Shown here in pieces: positions 15,500 through 23,651 of a stretch of 27,218 nucleotides of DNA; position 1 is the stretch's first letter; the number at the start of each line of letters is the position of its first letter. Source of the stretch: JAGNZR01 sp051652785 (GTDB lineage Bacteria > Fusobacteriota > Fusobacteriia > Fusobacteriales > Fusobacteriaceae). The stretch covers positions 1 to 27,218 of the forward strand of contig JBOFUX010000019.1 of the NCBI GenBank assembly GCA_051652785.1, written 5' to 3'. The translations under genes and the position numbers were made by a program. The notes under the pieces are model-generated. The model did no database searches. It had not been told where the DNA came from and saw only the letters and a program-made list of their open reading frames with translations.

Positions 15500-16765
15500 T
15501 TATTTATAAGAAGTAAAACTAAACCCGCCGATAAGAATAAACAAAACTACCGCAATCATATTAATCATTGAAATAATAAAAAGTTTTTTAAATTTTTCTA
15601 CAAAATCATCTTCTTTTAATTTGTAATTTTCTGAGTAAGAAGCCATGACAAATGCACCACCTGTTGAAACAGGACTTAATCCTGCAGGAGAAGAACCATT
15701 AATAATTGCTGATATTAAAAGTGAAGCAGGAACTAAGTTTTGAAAACCTAATCCTTCTTGAATTATAGGAATAGTAGGAATCATTGTAGGCATAACAACA
15801 CCAGATGTTGAACTAAAAAGTGACATTACACCAGATGTTAATCCTAAAATTGGTCCTGCAGTTTTTGGAGACATTAAAAGTGTTAGAAGGTCTGCCAAAA
15901 TTTTTATTCCTCCTAAAATAACAACCAAATTCATAAGAATCCCCATTCCAGATATTAATAGTAGAGTATTCCAAGGTATTGAATTTAAAGCATCTTTTTC
16001 TTTTCCTATTTTTAATAAAATTAAACATACACTTATTAAAAAAGATAAAAATCCTATATTTATACTAAATGCTGCTACGCCGATAACCATAATAAAAATT
16101 GAAAGAAGTGTAATTTTTTGTTCTTTATTAAAATAAAATTTTTCTTTTTCTTTTATAATAGTTTTTAACTTATATCCTTTTAGGAAAAAATAAGAAATAA
16201 AACCTGCAAAGGCTGTAGCTAAAAAGGTATTGAGAGTCATAGTACTAGCTATATTTCCCATTATTCCTGCTTTACTAGCTAGTTCTAAACCTATTATTCC
16301 TGTGGGAGCCCATGGAACAATTCCTCCACCAATTGCCCCTAGTTGTCCCATAGTAGTGAGTAAAAACGGATCTGAATCCAGTTCTTTAGCTAGAGGAATT
16401 CCAAATAGTGCTGATAATGCAAAACCAGCAATTGTACCTGCTCCTAAAAAACTAATAAAGTACATAACAATATACATCATAATTGGCATTAAATAAGTTC
16501 GCTTTCCACAAGTAGCTGTCATTTTTTTTACAATTAATGTTAAGGTACCATTATGCTGAGCTATACCAAAGAGCATACTCACTCCTGCTAGCATAATAAA
16601 TAGAGATGTATTAAAACCTTTTAGTATATTATTTGTAGAAATTCCACCTAGATATCCTAAGACTAAAGAGAAACCCAAAGCTAAAACTCCTATATTCATT
16701 TTTTTCTTAAAACCAACTACAATAGTAAAAATTAAAAATACCAAAGAAGTAATTGCAATTCCCAT
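15500..16765 (-). CDS. MatC-like dicarboxylate carrier
   Basis: A 421-residue carrier with about 11-12 membrane segments. The N-terminal half (NIGVLALGFSLVLGYLGG, then SLFIMLAGVSMLFGIAQHNG and later GAIGGGIVPWAPTG) matches the MatC_N dicarboxylate-carrier domain, named after the Rhizobium malonate carrier, within the ion-transporter superfamily. The C-terminal half repeats the fold with SSTSGVVMPTMIPTIP and GSSPAGLSPVSTGG. It probably moves a C3-C5 dicarboxylate with Na+ or H+. It is 12 bp ahead of the leuC-like gene, so transporter and hydratase are likely made together; the substrate should be the hydratase substrate or product (inference). The 26-bp repeat at 16795-16820 stands 30 bp before its start. 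The start is well set by AAGGAG 8 nt upstream. Confidence 0.83.
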   Translation of the reverse strand: MGIAITSLVFLIFTIVVGFKKKMNIGVLALGFSLVLGYLGGISTNNILKGFNTSLFIMLAGVSMLFGIAQHNGTLTLIVKKMTATCGKRTYLMPIMMYIVMYFISFLGAGTIAGFALSALFGIPLAKELDSDPFLLTTMGQLGAIGGGIVPWAPTGIIGLELASKAGIMGNIASTMTLNTFLATAFAGFISYFFLKGYKLKTIIKEKEKFYFNKEQKITLLSIFIMVIGVAAFSINIGFLSFLISVCLILLKIGKEKDALNSIPWNTLLLISGMGILMNLVVILGGIKILADLLTLLMSPKTAGPILGLTSGVMSLFSSTSGVVMPTMIPTIPIIQEGLGFQNLVPASLLISAIINGSSPAGLSPVSTGGAFVMASYSENYKLKEDDFVEKFKKLFIISMINMIAVVLFILIGGFSFTSYK

Positions 16766-16794
16766 AAATCATCTCCTTTTTTATAATGTTAAAT

Positions 16795-16820
16795 CAATCT
16801 AAATAAACCCGATAGAGAAG
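16795..16820. repeat. 26-bp direct repeat, copy 1
   Basis: Identical over 26 bases to 19804-19829 (begins CAATCTAAATAAACCCG, ends ATAGAGAAG). It lies in the leader of the MatC-leuC unit, directly next to the leuC relic. Confidence 0.85.
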
Positions 16821-16875
16821 TTATTACTAAAGTCTAATTGTATTTATTGAAAAAAAACTTCTAAAAGAAATTGTG

Positions 16876-17105
16876 AATAGCAATAATAGTTACTTTCTCT
16901 GGATTCCAAACTTTTAAATTTAATTTTTTCTACAATTTTAATTTTTGAATCAAGAATATCATTCATCATTTCTTTTTCAACATCAAAACAAATTATTTTA
17001 TAAGCAGTGAGTTTTTATAATTTAGCTGCTCTTGCTAAAATTTTTTCTGTTAATACTATAAAACTTTTAAAAAATTATTCTATAAAAATTAAATTTTTTA
17101 GAACA
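16876..17105 (-). pseudogene. Decayed duplicate of the leuC 5' end (with upstream transporter tail)
   Basis: Read on the minus strand from 17059, this gives (I)VLTEKILARAAKL-stop-KLTA, then KIICFDVEKEMMNDILDSKIK, clearly parallel to the true LeuC start MTLTEKILAKAAKLNKVSAG and EIIWVDVDKAMMDDILGPRI. DNA identity with 15290-15487 is high in blocks (for example TTACTTTCTCTGGATTCCAAA). The start codon is ATA, codon 14 is a stop, and a small deletion shifts the frame near residue 46. Similarity appears to run on upstream (17060-17105) into the region matching the last codons of the MatC-like gene and the gap before leuC. The copy ends near 16876, after about 60 codons. It occupies most of the 346-bp gap between abgT and the MatC-like gene, and is non-functional. 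Confidence 0.85.
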
Positions 17106-17111
17106 TCTTTT

Positions 17112-18662
17112 TTAAATAAACAAATAATTTCCTGGACCAATTGGAAGATTAAAAATAAACCAAATTATTAACATGATAAGCCATGAAAGCAGTGTCGCGA
17201 TAGAATAAGGTAGCATAAGAGAAATTAAATTCCCAATTCCTGATTTTTTATTATATTTCTGTAAAAAAATTAATATTACTGCAAAATAAGACATTAAGGG
17301 TGAAATAACATTTGTACTAGAATCACCTATTCTAAAAATAAGTTGTGTAAACTCAGGAGAATATCCTAATTGATAGAACATAGGAATAAAAACTGGTGCC
17401 ATAATTGACCATTTAGCTGAAGCAGATCCCATAAATAAATTAATAAAGCAAGTTAATAAAACAAATAATATAATTAGTGGAATTCCGACAATATTAAAAG
17501 ATTTTAAAAATGTAGCTCCTTTTACAGCAAGAATTATTCCTAAATTAGTATAATTAAAGTAGGATATAAACTGAGCAGCAAATAGTGCTAAAGCCAAAAA
17601 TCCACCCACTCCACTTAGGGATTTTATCATCATAGTAGCAATATCGTTGCTACTTGATATTTTTTTATTTATAATACCAAAAATAGTTCCAGGTATCATA
17701 AAAAACAACATCATAGTAGGAACTAAACCATTTGATAAATAGAAATCTAATTTTCCATTTACCCTTAATATTCCATTTTTAGGAATACATAAAATTAATA
17801 ATAAAATTATAAATAACAATAGTGAAATACCAGCATAAAACAATCCTTTTTGATTTTCAGCTGTGATAGATTCATTTATATTTAAAGAATTTTCTGTATC
17901 ATTAACACCATCATATTTTCCTAATCTAGGCTCTACAATTTTTTCAGTTATAATTGTTCCTATAAATGTTATTAAAAATGTAGAAGCAATCATAAAATAC
18001 CAATTTGAAGTAGCTAAAACTTCTAAAGAAGGGTTTAAAATTTTTATAGCTTCTGTGCTAATTCCTGAAAGTAAAGCATCTCCAGGACCTAACAGTAAAT
18101 TAGCAGCAAATCCTCCTGATACTCCAAAGAAAGTAGCAGCAAAACCTGCTAAAGGATGACGCCCCATCCCTTGAAAAATTTTTGCTCCTATGGGAATTAA
18201 GACCAGATAACCTAAAGCATCAGAAGCCACATTTGACATAACTCCTAAAAAAACTAAAACAACAGTTATAAATTTAATATTAGTTGCTCTTATTATTTTT
18301 TTTATAATTAATTCTAAAAGACCACTATCTTCAACAATACCAATTCCAACAATTGTAACTAATAGCAATCCTAAAGGTGCATAGTTCACATAATTTCTAA
18401 CAAATGAAGAAAATAAATACCTAATTCCTTCAGGATTTAGAAGATTTTTTACATAAACAGTCATTTCTTCTATAGTATTAGTATTTCTATTAAAACCAGT
18501 ATAAGTGACATTTATATTAAAATAATTTAATACACTAGATAAAAGTATAGTTATTACTCCTAAAATTAAAAAAAGAATTACAGGATGTGGCAGCATATTA
18601 CCTATTTTTTCAACAAAATTTAAAAAAAAATCTAAATAATTTTTTTTTTTAGTCTGAGACAT
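17112..18662 (-). CDS. abgT: AbgT-family transporter
   Basis: A 516-residue transporter of the AbgT family, about 12 membrane segments and two re-entrant hairpins. Family motifs: VEKIGNMLPHPVILF at the N-terminus, NYAPLGLLLVTIVGIGIVEDSGLL, SNVASDALGYLVLIPIGAKIF, GFSANLLLGPGDALL-like (here GGFAANLLLGPGDALL) and GSASAKWSIMAPVFIPMF. E. coli AbgT takes up p-aminobenzoyl-glutamate; other members export sulfonamides. The start overlaps the stop of the M20 gene as TAATG, so the two are translationally coupled, the same pairing as abgA/abgB with abgT. The likely cargo is an acyl- or aroyl-amino acid that the M20 enzyme then splits. The M20-AbgT pair lies between the two 26-bp repeats and appears to have been inserted into the run as a block. 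Confidence 0.92.
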   Translation of the reverse strand: MSQTKKKNYLDFFLNFVEKIGNMLPHPVILFLILGVITILLSSVLNYFNINVTYTGFNRNTNTIEEMTVYVKNLLNPEGIRYLFSSFVRNYVNYAPLGLLLVTIVGIGIVEDSGLLELIIKKIIRATNIKFITVVLVFLGVMSNVASDALGYLVLIPIGAKIFQGMGRHPLAGFAATFFGVSGGFAANLLLGPGDALLSGISTEAIKILNPSLEVLATSNWYFMIASTFLITFIGTIITEKIVEPRLGKYDGVNDTENSLNINESITAENQKGLFYAGISLLLFIILLLILCIPKNGILRVNGKLDFYLSNGLVPTMMLFFMIPGTIFGIINKKISSSNDIATMMIKSLSGVGGFLALALFAAQFISYFNYTNLGIILAVKGATFLKSFNIVGIPLIILFVLLTCFINLFMGSASAKWSIMAPVFIPMFYQLGYSPEFTQLIFRIGDSSTNVISPLMSYFAVILIFLQKYNKKSGIGNLISLMLPYSIATLLSWLIMLIIWFIFNLPIGPGNYLFI

Positions 18663-19762
18663 TATTTATCACCTAGCCCTAGCCTTATATTTACTATTTC
18701 TGTCATTATTTTTTCTCCAATTCCAAGGGCTTCTCTTTTAAAAATCATTTTTTCATGATGGAGTCCTGGATATGCTTCAGCTCCAATACCTATATATGAT
18801 GCTTTACAACCTAAATGTTTTCTAAAATAATGAAAATCTTCACCACCATAATTATATAGTTTTCCAGAGCTCTTTCCTAAAACTTTTACAATAGCTTCTT
18901 TACAACTTTCTATAATTTCTTCATCATATTCAGCAGCGATAACCTCTCCAAAAGAGACAAGTTCTGCACTGGCCCCTATTGACTGAACAGAATACATAAC
19001 AGCATTTTTAACTTTTTCTTTTATTTCTTCTATAATAAAATTAGTTTCAGCTCTTAAATCTAACGCTAAAATTGCTTCAGAAGGAATTTTATTATATGTT
19101 CTTCCTTCAACAGAAATATTAGTAACTTTTATAGAGTGAGGAACAACAGGATTAATTCTTATAGCATTTATTGCATTTGTAGCTATAACTGCGGCGTCTA
19201 ATGCACTTATACCTAGATGAGGTCTAGCACCATGGGAAGAAAGTCCAGTTATTTTATATCTCATTTGAACTGTTGCACTATGAAAAACAGCTTCTGAAGC
19301 TTCACCTAATTTCATATCTTCAATTGGTCTTATATGACACCCCACGATTTCATCTATTTTTCCTAATCTTTTATCTTTCATCATCTCAAGAGCTCCCCCT
19401 ACCAATTCTTCAGCGGGTTGAAAAATAATTTTTAATTTACCTTTTTTTATACCTAGCTCTTTACAATTTTTTGCAGCGGCTAAAACTATTGCACAATGAG
19501 AATCGTGACCACAAGCATGTATATTTTTAACTTCTCCATCAACAATAAATTCTAAAGCATCCATATCTGCACGAAGAGCAAGAGTAGGTCCTTCTTTTTT
19601 TGAATCAAGAATTCCTAAAACACCAGTTTTACCAATATTTTCAAATACTTCATAACCTATTTTTTTTAATTCTTCTGCTAAAATTTTAGATGTTTTAAAT
19701 TCTTCAAATCCTCTTTCTGGAATAGCGTGTAGTATATCAAAAAAACTTTCAACATATGACAT
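18662..19762 (-). CDS. M20 family amidohydrolase (AbgA/AbgB, hippurate-hydrolase type)
   Basis: A 366-residue dinuclear metal hydrolase of family M20D. Metal-binding residues are in order: IHACGHDSH (Cys84, His86), FQPAEE (Glu118, Glu119), GCHI (His143) and GLHHEKMIF near the C-terminus. The Cys at the first metal site is typical of the IAA-amino-acid/hippurate hydrolase and AbgA/AbgB group. The dimerisation domain starts near residue 165 (TGLSSHGARPHLGISALDA). It removes an amino acid or acyl group from an N-acylated amide, in the cytoplasm (no signal peptide). It is translationally coupled to the AbgT transporter, so the imported compound is its probable substrate. The exact substrate is unknown: p-aminobenzoyl-glutamate is one option, an amide of the organic acid degraded by this run is another (inference). 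Confidence 0.9.
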   Translation of the reverse strand: MSYVESFFDILHAIPERGFEEFKTSKILAEELKKIGYEVFENIGKTGVLGILDSKKEGPTLALRADMDALEFIVDGEVKNIHACGHDSHCAIVLAAAKNCKELGIKKGKLKIIFQPAEELVGGALEMMKDKRLGKIDEIVGCHIRPIEDMKLGEASEAVFHSATVQMRYKITGLSSHGARPHLGISALDAAVIATNAINAIRINPVVPHSIKVTNISVEGRTYNKIPSEAILALDLRAETNFIIEEIKEKVKNAVMYSVQSIGASAELVSFGEVIAAEYDEEIIESCKEAIVKVLGKSSGKLYNYGGEDFHYFRKHLGCKASYIGIGAEAYPGLHHEKMIFKREALGIGEKIMTEIVNIRLGLGDK

Positions 19763-19803
19763 ATTATTAACCTCCTATTTTTGATGAGAATTTTATTTTA
19801 CAA

Positions 19804-19829
19804 CAATCTAAATAAACCCGATAGAGAAG
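19804..19829. repeat. 26-bp direct repeat, copy 2
   Basis: Identical over 26 bases to 16795-16820. It lies 42 bp before the M20 start. In minus-strand sense both copies can be read as ...SLSGLFRL followed by L or I and a stop. Copy 2 is attached to a GC-richer stretch at 19830-19896. Confidence 0.85.
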
Positions 19830-19896
19830 CAACTAGAACAAAATACAGCACAGAATACACTCCAACCCAACAAAAGAGCACCGTATGGCGATACCT
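19830..19896 (-). other. GC-richer relic attached to the repeat
   Basis: This intergenic stretch is nearly half G+C (for example CAACCCAACAAAAGAGCACC), unlike the rest of the window. On the minus strand it stays open for about 35 codons as YRHTVLFCWVGVYSVLYFVL and then VASLSGLFRLL-stop, running into the 26-bp repeat. There is no start codon or RBS, so it is not a gene as it stands. It may be a scrap of a transferred gene or part of a dispersed genomic repeat. Confidence 0.5.
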
Positions 19897-19935
19897 ATAA
19901 TAAAAATAAAATCATAAAATCTCTTAAACCTGGAT

Positions 19936-20334
19936 TCATAAAATTCCTTCATCATTATTTTGATAAACACTTATTTCTACTAAGTTTTTATCAGGATCTC
20001 TTAAATAAATACTATCAATATTTCCCACTGCTCCAGTTCTAGGAACTATTCCCTGTTCAATTTCAATATTTTTACTCATAAGTTCTTCATAAATAGAATT
20101 TATACTTCCTTCAGCAATCAAACAAATATCGGCACTTCCCACAGTTACATTTCCAGCAGCAGGAAGAAATTCTCTCTTTCCACAATGAATATTTATTTTT
20201 TGATTTCCAAATTTAACTGCGTATCGATTATTAGCATCATCTAGCTCCATTCCTAAAATATTAACATAAAAATTTAAACATTCTTTAATATTTAATGTAG
20301 TAATTACAATATGATCAAAGTTTTTAATTTTCAT
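19936..20334 (-). CDS. VOC/glyoxalase-fold protein, STM3117-like
   Basis: A 132-residue vicinal-oxygen-chelate protein with two beta-alpha-beta-beta-beta modules. Likely metal ligands are His8 (FDHIVI), His50 (KINIHC) and Glu120 (NLVEIS). The pattern FGNQKINIH, GSADICLI, PRTGAVG and YLRDPDKNLVEIS is characteristic of the subgroup called VOC family virulence protein, typified by Salmonella STM3117. In Salmonella that gene stands directly beside the STM3118-3120 genes for itaconate degradation. This supports a C5-dicarboxylate role for the present run, although the reaction of STM3117 itself is uncertain to me. A methylmalonyl-CoA-epimerase-like activity on an acyl-CoA is one alternative. It follows the CitMHS gene by 32 bp and has GGAGAAA before its ATG. 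Confidence 0.85.
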   Translation of the reverse strand: MKIKNFDHIVITTLNIKECLNFYVNILGMELDDANNRYAVKFGNQKINIHCGKREFLPAAGNVTVGSADICLIAEGSINSIYEELMSKNIEIEQGIVPRTGAVGNIDSIYLRDPDKNLVEISVYQNNDEGIL

Positions 20335-20366
20335 AAATTTCTCCTCAAATTTAATTAAAAAACAAA

Positions 20367-21740
20367 TTACATAATTCCAATAATTATTCCACTAATAATC
20401 ATTATTATTGAGATTACCAATAAATATTTCAATGAAAATTTAATATGATCTTTTAATTCAACACCTGCCAACCCAACAGCCAAAAAAGTTGTAGGAATAC
20501 AAGGGCTAATAACAGTTCCTATATTTTGCCCCACCAACATTGCTAAGCCTACTTTTAAGGGATCACCTCCTAAATTAGTTGTGACTTCACCTACAACTGG
20601 AAGTAAAGAATAATAATAAAGATCCGGGCTAAATGCCATTCCTATAAGGGAACCTAAAAGCCCAAAAATACGACCAATTTGGGGTAAAAAGCTATTAGGT
20701 AAAAAATCTAATACAATAGTTGCCAGTGCTGTTGTCATACCAGTTTCTTTAAAAATCCCTAGAAAGATTCCCGCCGCCAAAAAAGTACTAGCAGTTCCTA
20801 ATGCTGTTGATGCATGAGCTAGAATTCGTTCATTTTGTAATTTTAATCCTTTATAATTAATAACTAGTGCAATGGCAGTGGCAACTAAAAAAACAAAATA
20901 GCTAGGTATTTTAGAATTTAGTATCATAAAACTTATAATAGAAGCTGTTAAAATTAAGTTAATGATTAATAGTTTTGGACGTTTTAAAAGAGAAGGTTCA
21001 TCTGAAGTTTGTTTCAGTTTTTCAGTAACTATATTTTCAAAATAACTATTACCATAAAGTCCTATTAGACGTTTTTTATCTTGATATCCAAAAATAATAG
21101 CGAGTAATAATCCCAAAAACATTCCTAAAATTTCAATGGGAAGAATTAACTTCCATAATTCTTGTGGTGTTACTGGAACGCCTAGATTAGTAACAGTAGT
21201 TGCTGTTCTAATGATAGTCCCTCCCCAAGGAATCATATTCCAAGAACCAGTAACAACACCTATTATAGTTAGCATGGCAAGAATATTTAATTTTAATTTT
21301 TTAAAAATAGGTAACATGGCAGGGATAGTGATTAGATACGTGGTTGCAGTAGCTCCATCCAATTGTGAAACTAAGGCAATTAATGCAGTAGCTAAATAAA
21401 TCATAACAGGATTTTTTCCTGAGATTTTGACCAAAAAAGTTACTAAAGGATCAAACATTCCTGCATCACTCATAATTCCAAAATAAATAATAGAAAATAT
21501 AAATAACGTTGCATTTTTCATTGTAGAATCAATTCCATTAGTCGACCATGAAATCATTGTGGATATTTGCTGACTAATGGGAATTATTTCTTTTCCTACT
21601 TTATTAAAAGCTCCACTTAGAATCAAAATAAACGTTGCAATAATTGGAAGTATAACAAAGGCAACAATAGGAGAAACTTTGTTTGTTAAAAGTAGATACA
21701 TCATTGAAATAATTAATATTAAAGCTACAATTGCAATCAT
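20367..21740 (-). CDS. CitMHS-type citrate/organic acid transporter
   Basis: A 457-residue carrier with about 12 membrane segments, of the CitMHS family (citrate-metal2+:H+ symporters such as Bacillus CitM and CitH). Diagnostic stretches include SQLDGATATTYLITIPAMLPIFKKL, the signature WGGTIIRTATTVTNLGVPVTP, SPDLYYYSLLPVVGE and NIGTVISPCIPTTFLAVGLAGVEL. Length is that of the family (about 430-460). It should import an organic di- or tricarboxylate, maybe metal-complexed. It lies 10 bp after the D-2-hydroxyacid dehydrogenase gene and before the VOC gene, within the first operon segment, so its cargo is probably the CoA-transferase substrate or its precursor. No citrate lyase or citrate-sensing two-component genes are nearby, so citrate itself is not favoured. 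Confidence 0.88.
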   Translation of the reverse strand: MIAIVALILIISMMYLLLTNKVSPIVAFVILPIIATFILILSGAFNKVGKEIIPISQQISTMISWSTNGIDSTMKNATLFIFSIIYFGIMSDAGMFDPLVTFLVKISGKNPVMIYLATALIALVSQLDGATATTYLITIPAMLPIFKKLKLNILAMLTIIGVVTGSWNMIPWGGTIIRTATTVTNLGVPVTPQELWKLILPIEILGMFLGLLLAIIFGYQDKKRLIGLYGNSYFENIVTEKLKQTSDEPSLLKRPKLLIINLILTASIISFMILNSKIPSYFVFLVATAIALVINYKGLKLQNERILAHASTALGTASTFLAAGIFLGIFKETGMTTALATIVLDFLPNSFLPQIGRIFGLLGSLIGMAFSPDLYYYSLLPVVGEVTTNLGGDPLKVGLAMLVGQNIGTVISPCIPTTFLAVGLAGVELKDHIKFSLKYLLVISIIMIISGIIIGIM

Positions 21741-21750
21741 GAAAACCTCC

Positions 21751-22707
21751 TTACTTTATATTATTTATTATTTTGCCCTTTAAAAATCCTTGAATATTTT
21801 TTATAGCTATATTCATTAATCGTTCTCTTGATTCTTTAGGTGCCCAAGCAATATGAGGAGTCAATATGCAATTTTTAGCATTAAATAGAGGATTTGTTTC
21901 TTCTATTGGCTCCTTGGAAACCACATCAGCAGCAAAATATCCAATTTTACCTGTATTTAAAGCTTGAGCTACATCATCTTCTTTAATTAATCCACCTCTA
22001 GATGTATTAATTAAAATTACTCCATCTTTCATTCTCTTTATTGTTTCATTATTTATAAATTCTTTATTTGATTCAAATAGAGGGCAATGCAATGTAATTA
22101 TGTCAGAATATTGTAAAAGATTATCTAAATTTACATATTTTCCACCAAGCTCAATTATTTTTTCATTTTTGTATTCATCAAAGACTAAAATATTCATTCC
22201 AAAAGATTTTGCTATAGGAATATTCTCCATTCCTATTTTCCCAGCACCTATAATTCCTAAAGTTTTTCCTTCTAATTCAATTAGGGGATAATTCCAGAAA
22301 CAAAAGTCATTTTTTTTCTTCCATTCTCCTCTTTTTACTGCAAGATTATGCTCCCAGGAATGATGAGCAATTTCAAGAATTAATGCAAAGACTAACTGAA
22401 CAACAGATTTTTGACTATATCCAGGTGTCGTTGTTACAACTATATTTTTTATTTTTGCATAATCTGTATCTACATTATCATATCCAGCAGCTAAGACTCC
22501 AATATACTTAATATTAGGGCAACTATCTATAATTTCTTTCGTTATTTTTGTTTTATTAACTATTACAATTTCTGCTTTTCCAATTCTTTCTACTATCATT
22601 TCTTTAGAAGTTCTATCATAAATTTTAACTTCTCCAAAAGTATTAAATTTTTCCCAAGACAAATCTCCTGGATTTAAAGTATAACCATCTAAAATAACTA
22701 TTTTCAT
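21751..22707 (-). CDS. D-isomer-specific 2-hydroxyacid dehydrogenase
   Basis: A 318-residue NAD(P)-dependent dehydrogenase that interconverts 2-oxo acids and D-2-hydroxy acids. Seen: nucleotide-binding GIIGAGKIG (151-159) and the catalytic triad Arg237 (NTSRGGLI), Glu266 (SKEPIEE) and His285 (LTPHIAWAP). It resembles the glycerate/hydroxypyruvate reductase branch (GyaR/HprA). I start it at the ATG at 22707 with AGGAGG before it; the longer frame from 22749 would overlap the lyase gene and adds residues foreign to the family. It follows the HMG-CoA-lyase-like gene by 16 bp. In the proposed pathway it could reduce pyruvate to D-lactate to dispose of electrons, or handle a C5 hydroxyacid; this is inference. 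Confidence 0.9.
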   Translation of the reverse strand: MKIVILDGYTLNPGDLSWEKFNTFGEVKIYDRTSKEMIVERIGKAEIVIVNKTKITKEIIDSCPNIKYIGVLAAGYDNVDTDYAKIKNIVVTTTPGYSQKSVVQLVFALILEIAHHSWEHNLAVKRGEWKKKNDFCFWNYPLIELEGKTLGIIGAGKIGMENIPIAKSFGMNILVFDEYKNEKIIELGGKYVNLDNLLQYSDIITLHCPLFESNKEFINNETIKRMKDGVILINTSRGGLIKEDDVAQALNTGKIGYFAADVVSKEPIEETNPLFNAKNCILTPHIAWAPKESRERLMNIAIKNIQGFLKGKIINNIK

Positions 22708-22723
22708 TTTAAGCCTCCTATAA

Positions 22724-23626
22724 TTAAAAACAAGATAACTTTGTATCAATATTTATATGATGTCCACTGTAAGTTCCCGTTATCGTTTTCTTTGCATATT
22801 TGGCAATTTCTAATAATTTTATAAAATCAATATTAGTTTTTATATTCATTTTTTCTAACATATATATAAAATCTTCCGTGGATAAATTCCCTGAAGCACC
22901 TGGTGCAAAAGGGCAACCTCCCATTCCGCCAATAGATGACTGTACATGAGTAATTCCACTCTGAATAGCTGTTAATGAATTTACCATTCCCATATTTCTA
23001 GTATCGTGAATATGGATATGAAACTCTATTTCTGGGAATTTTTTTAATAAGGTAGTTACAACTTCGCTAACTTGAAGAGGGTAAGCTACCCCAATAGTAT
23101 CACAAAGATTAACAATTTTTATTCCCAATGTTTTAGCTCTTTCTACATAATTGATAACTTGTTCTAAGGTTACTATTCCATCAAAAGGACACCCAAAAAC
23201 TGTTGCAGCATCAAGGTTCACTAACATTTCTGGAAAATCATTTATTATTTTTTCAAGTTCGTTAAAAGACTCATCAAGTGTTCTATTCACATTAGCTTTA
23301 TTATGACCTTCTGAAACCGAAATCACATACGTTATTTCACGAAGACCAGAGTCAAAAGCTCTTTTAGCACCAATATAATTAGGAGTAAGAGCATAAAATC
23401 TTTTATCTTTATATTTTTCTAAAAAATATTTTATAATAATTTCAGCATCTTTCATTTGCTCAATATGCTTTGGAGAAACAAAAGAAGTAAGTTGAATTCG
23501 ATTAGTTCCTGCCTCAATAATACCTTCAATTATTTTTATTTTTTCTTCTGTGGGAATAAAACCTTTAACATTTTGAAAACCATCTCTTGGTCCTATTTCA
23601 ATTATTTGAATTTCTTTCGAGTTCAT
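22724..23626 (-). CDS. HMG-CoA-lyase-like enzyme (candidate (R)-citramalyl-CoA lyase)
   Basis: A 300-residue TIM-barrel lyase of the HMGL family. Active-site features: EIGPRDG with Arg14 and Asp15, metal ligands His205 and His207 in the HIHDT segment, and the C-terminal loop GGMGGCPFAPGASGN with the catalytic Cys238. All are intact, so it should cleave a 3-hydroxy-3-methyl-acyl-CoA to acetyl-CoA plus an oxo acid. HMG-CoA itself (giving acetoacetate) is the default substrate, but the HMGL-like R-citramalyl-CoA lyase of Chloroflexus cleaves (R)-citramalyl-CoA to acetyl-CoA and pyruvate and is paired with a family III CoA-transferase, as here. No leucine-degradation genes are present. It lies 25 bp after the CoA-transferase gene. 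Confidence 0.9.
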   Translation of the reverse strand: MNSKEIQIIEIGPRDGFQNVKGFIPTEEKIKIIEGIIEAGTNRIQLTSFVSPKHIEQMKDAEIIIKYFLEKYKDKRFYALTPNYIGAKRAFDSGLREITYVISVSEGHNKANVNRTLDESFNELEKIINDFPEMLVNLDAATVFGCPFDGIVTLEQVINYVERAKTLGIKIVNLCDTIGVAYPLQVSEVVTTLLKKFPEIEFHIHIHDTRNMGMVNSLTAIQSGITHVQSSIGGMGGCPFAPGASGNLSTEDFIYMLEKMNIKTNIDFIKLLEIAKYAKKTITGTYSGHHINIDTKLSCF

Positions 23627-23651
23627 TTTACCTCCTTTATTTTATATATAA

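Noticed and set aside
15813..16028. 71-codon minus-strand frame rich in N, F and C
   Set aside because: It is an alternative frame inside the MatC-like carrier gene, with no own start signal.
16795..19829. CRISPR array or phage attachment sites
   Set aside because: Only two copies of the 26-mer 3 kb apart, with no spacer pattern, integrase or tRNA gene.
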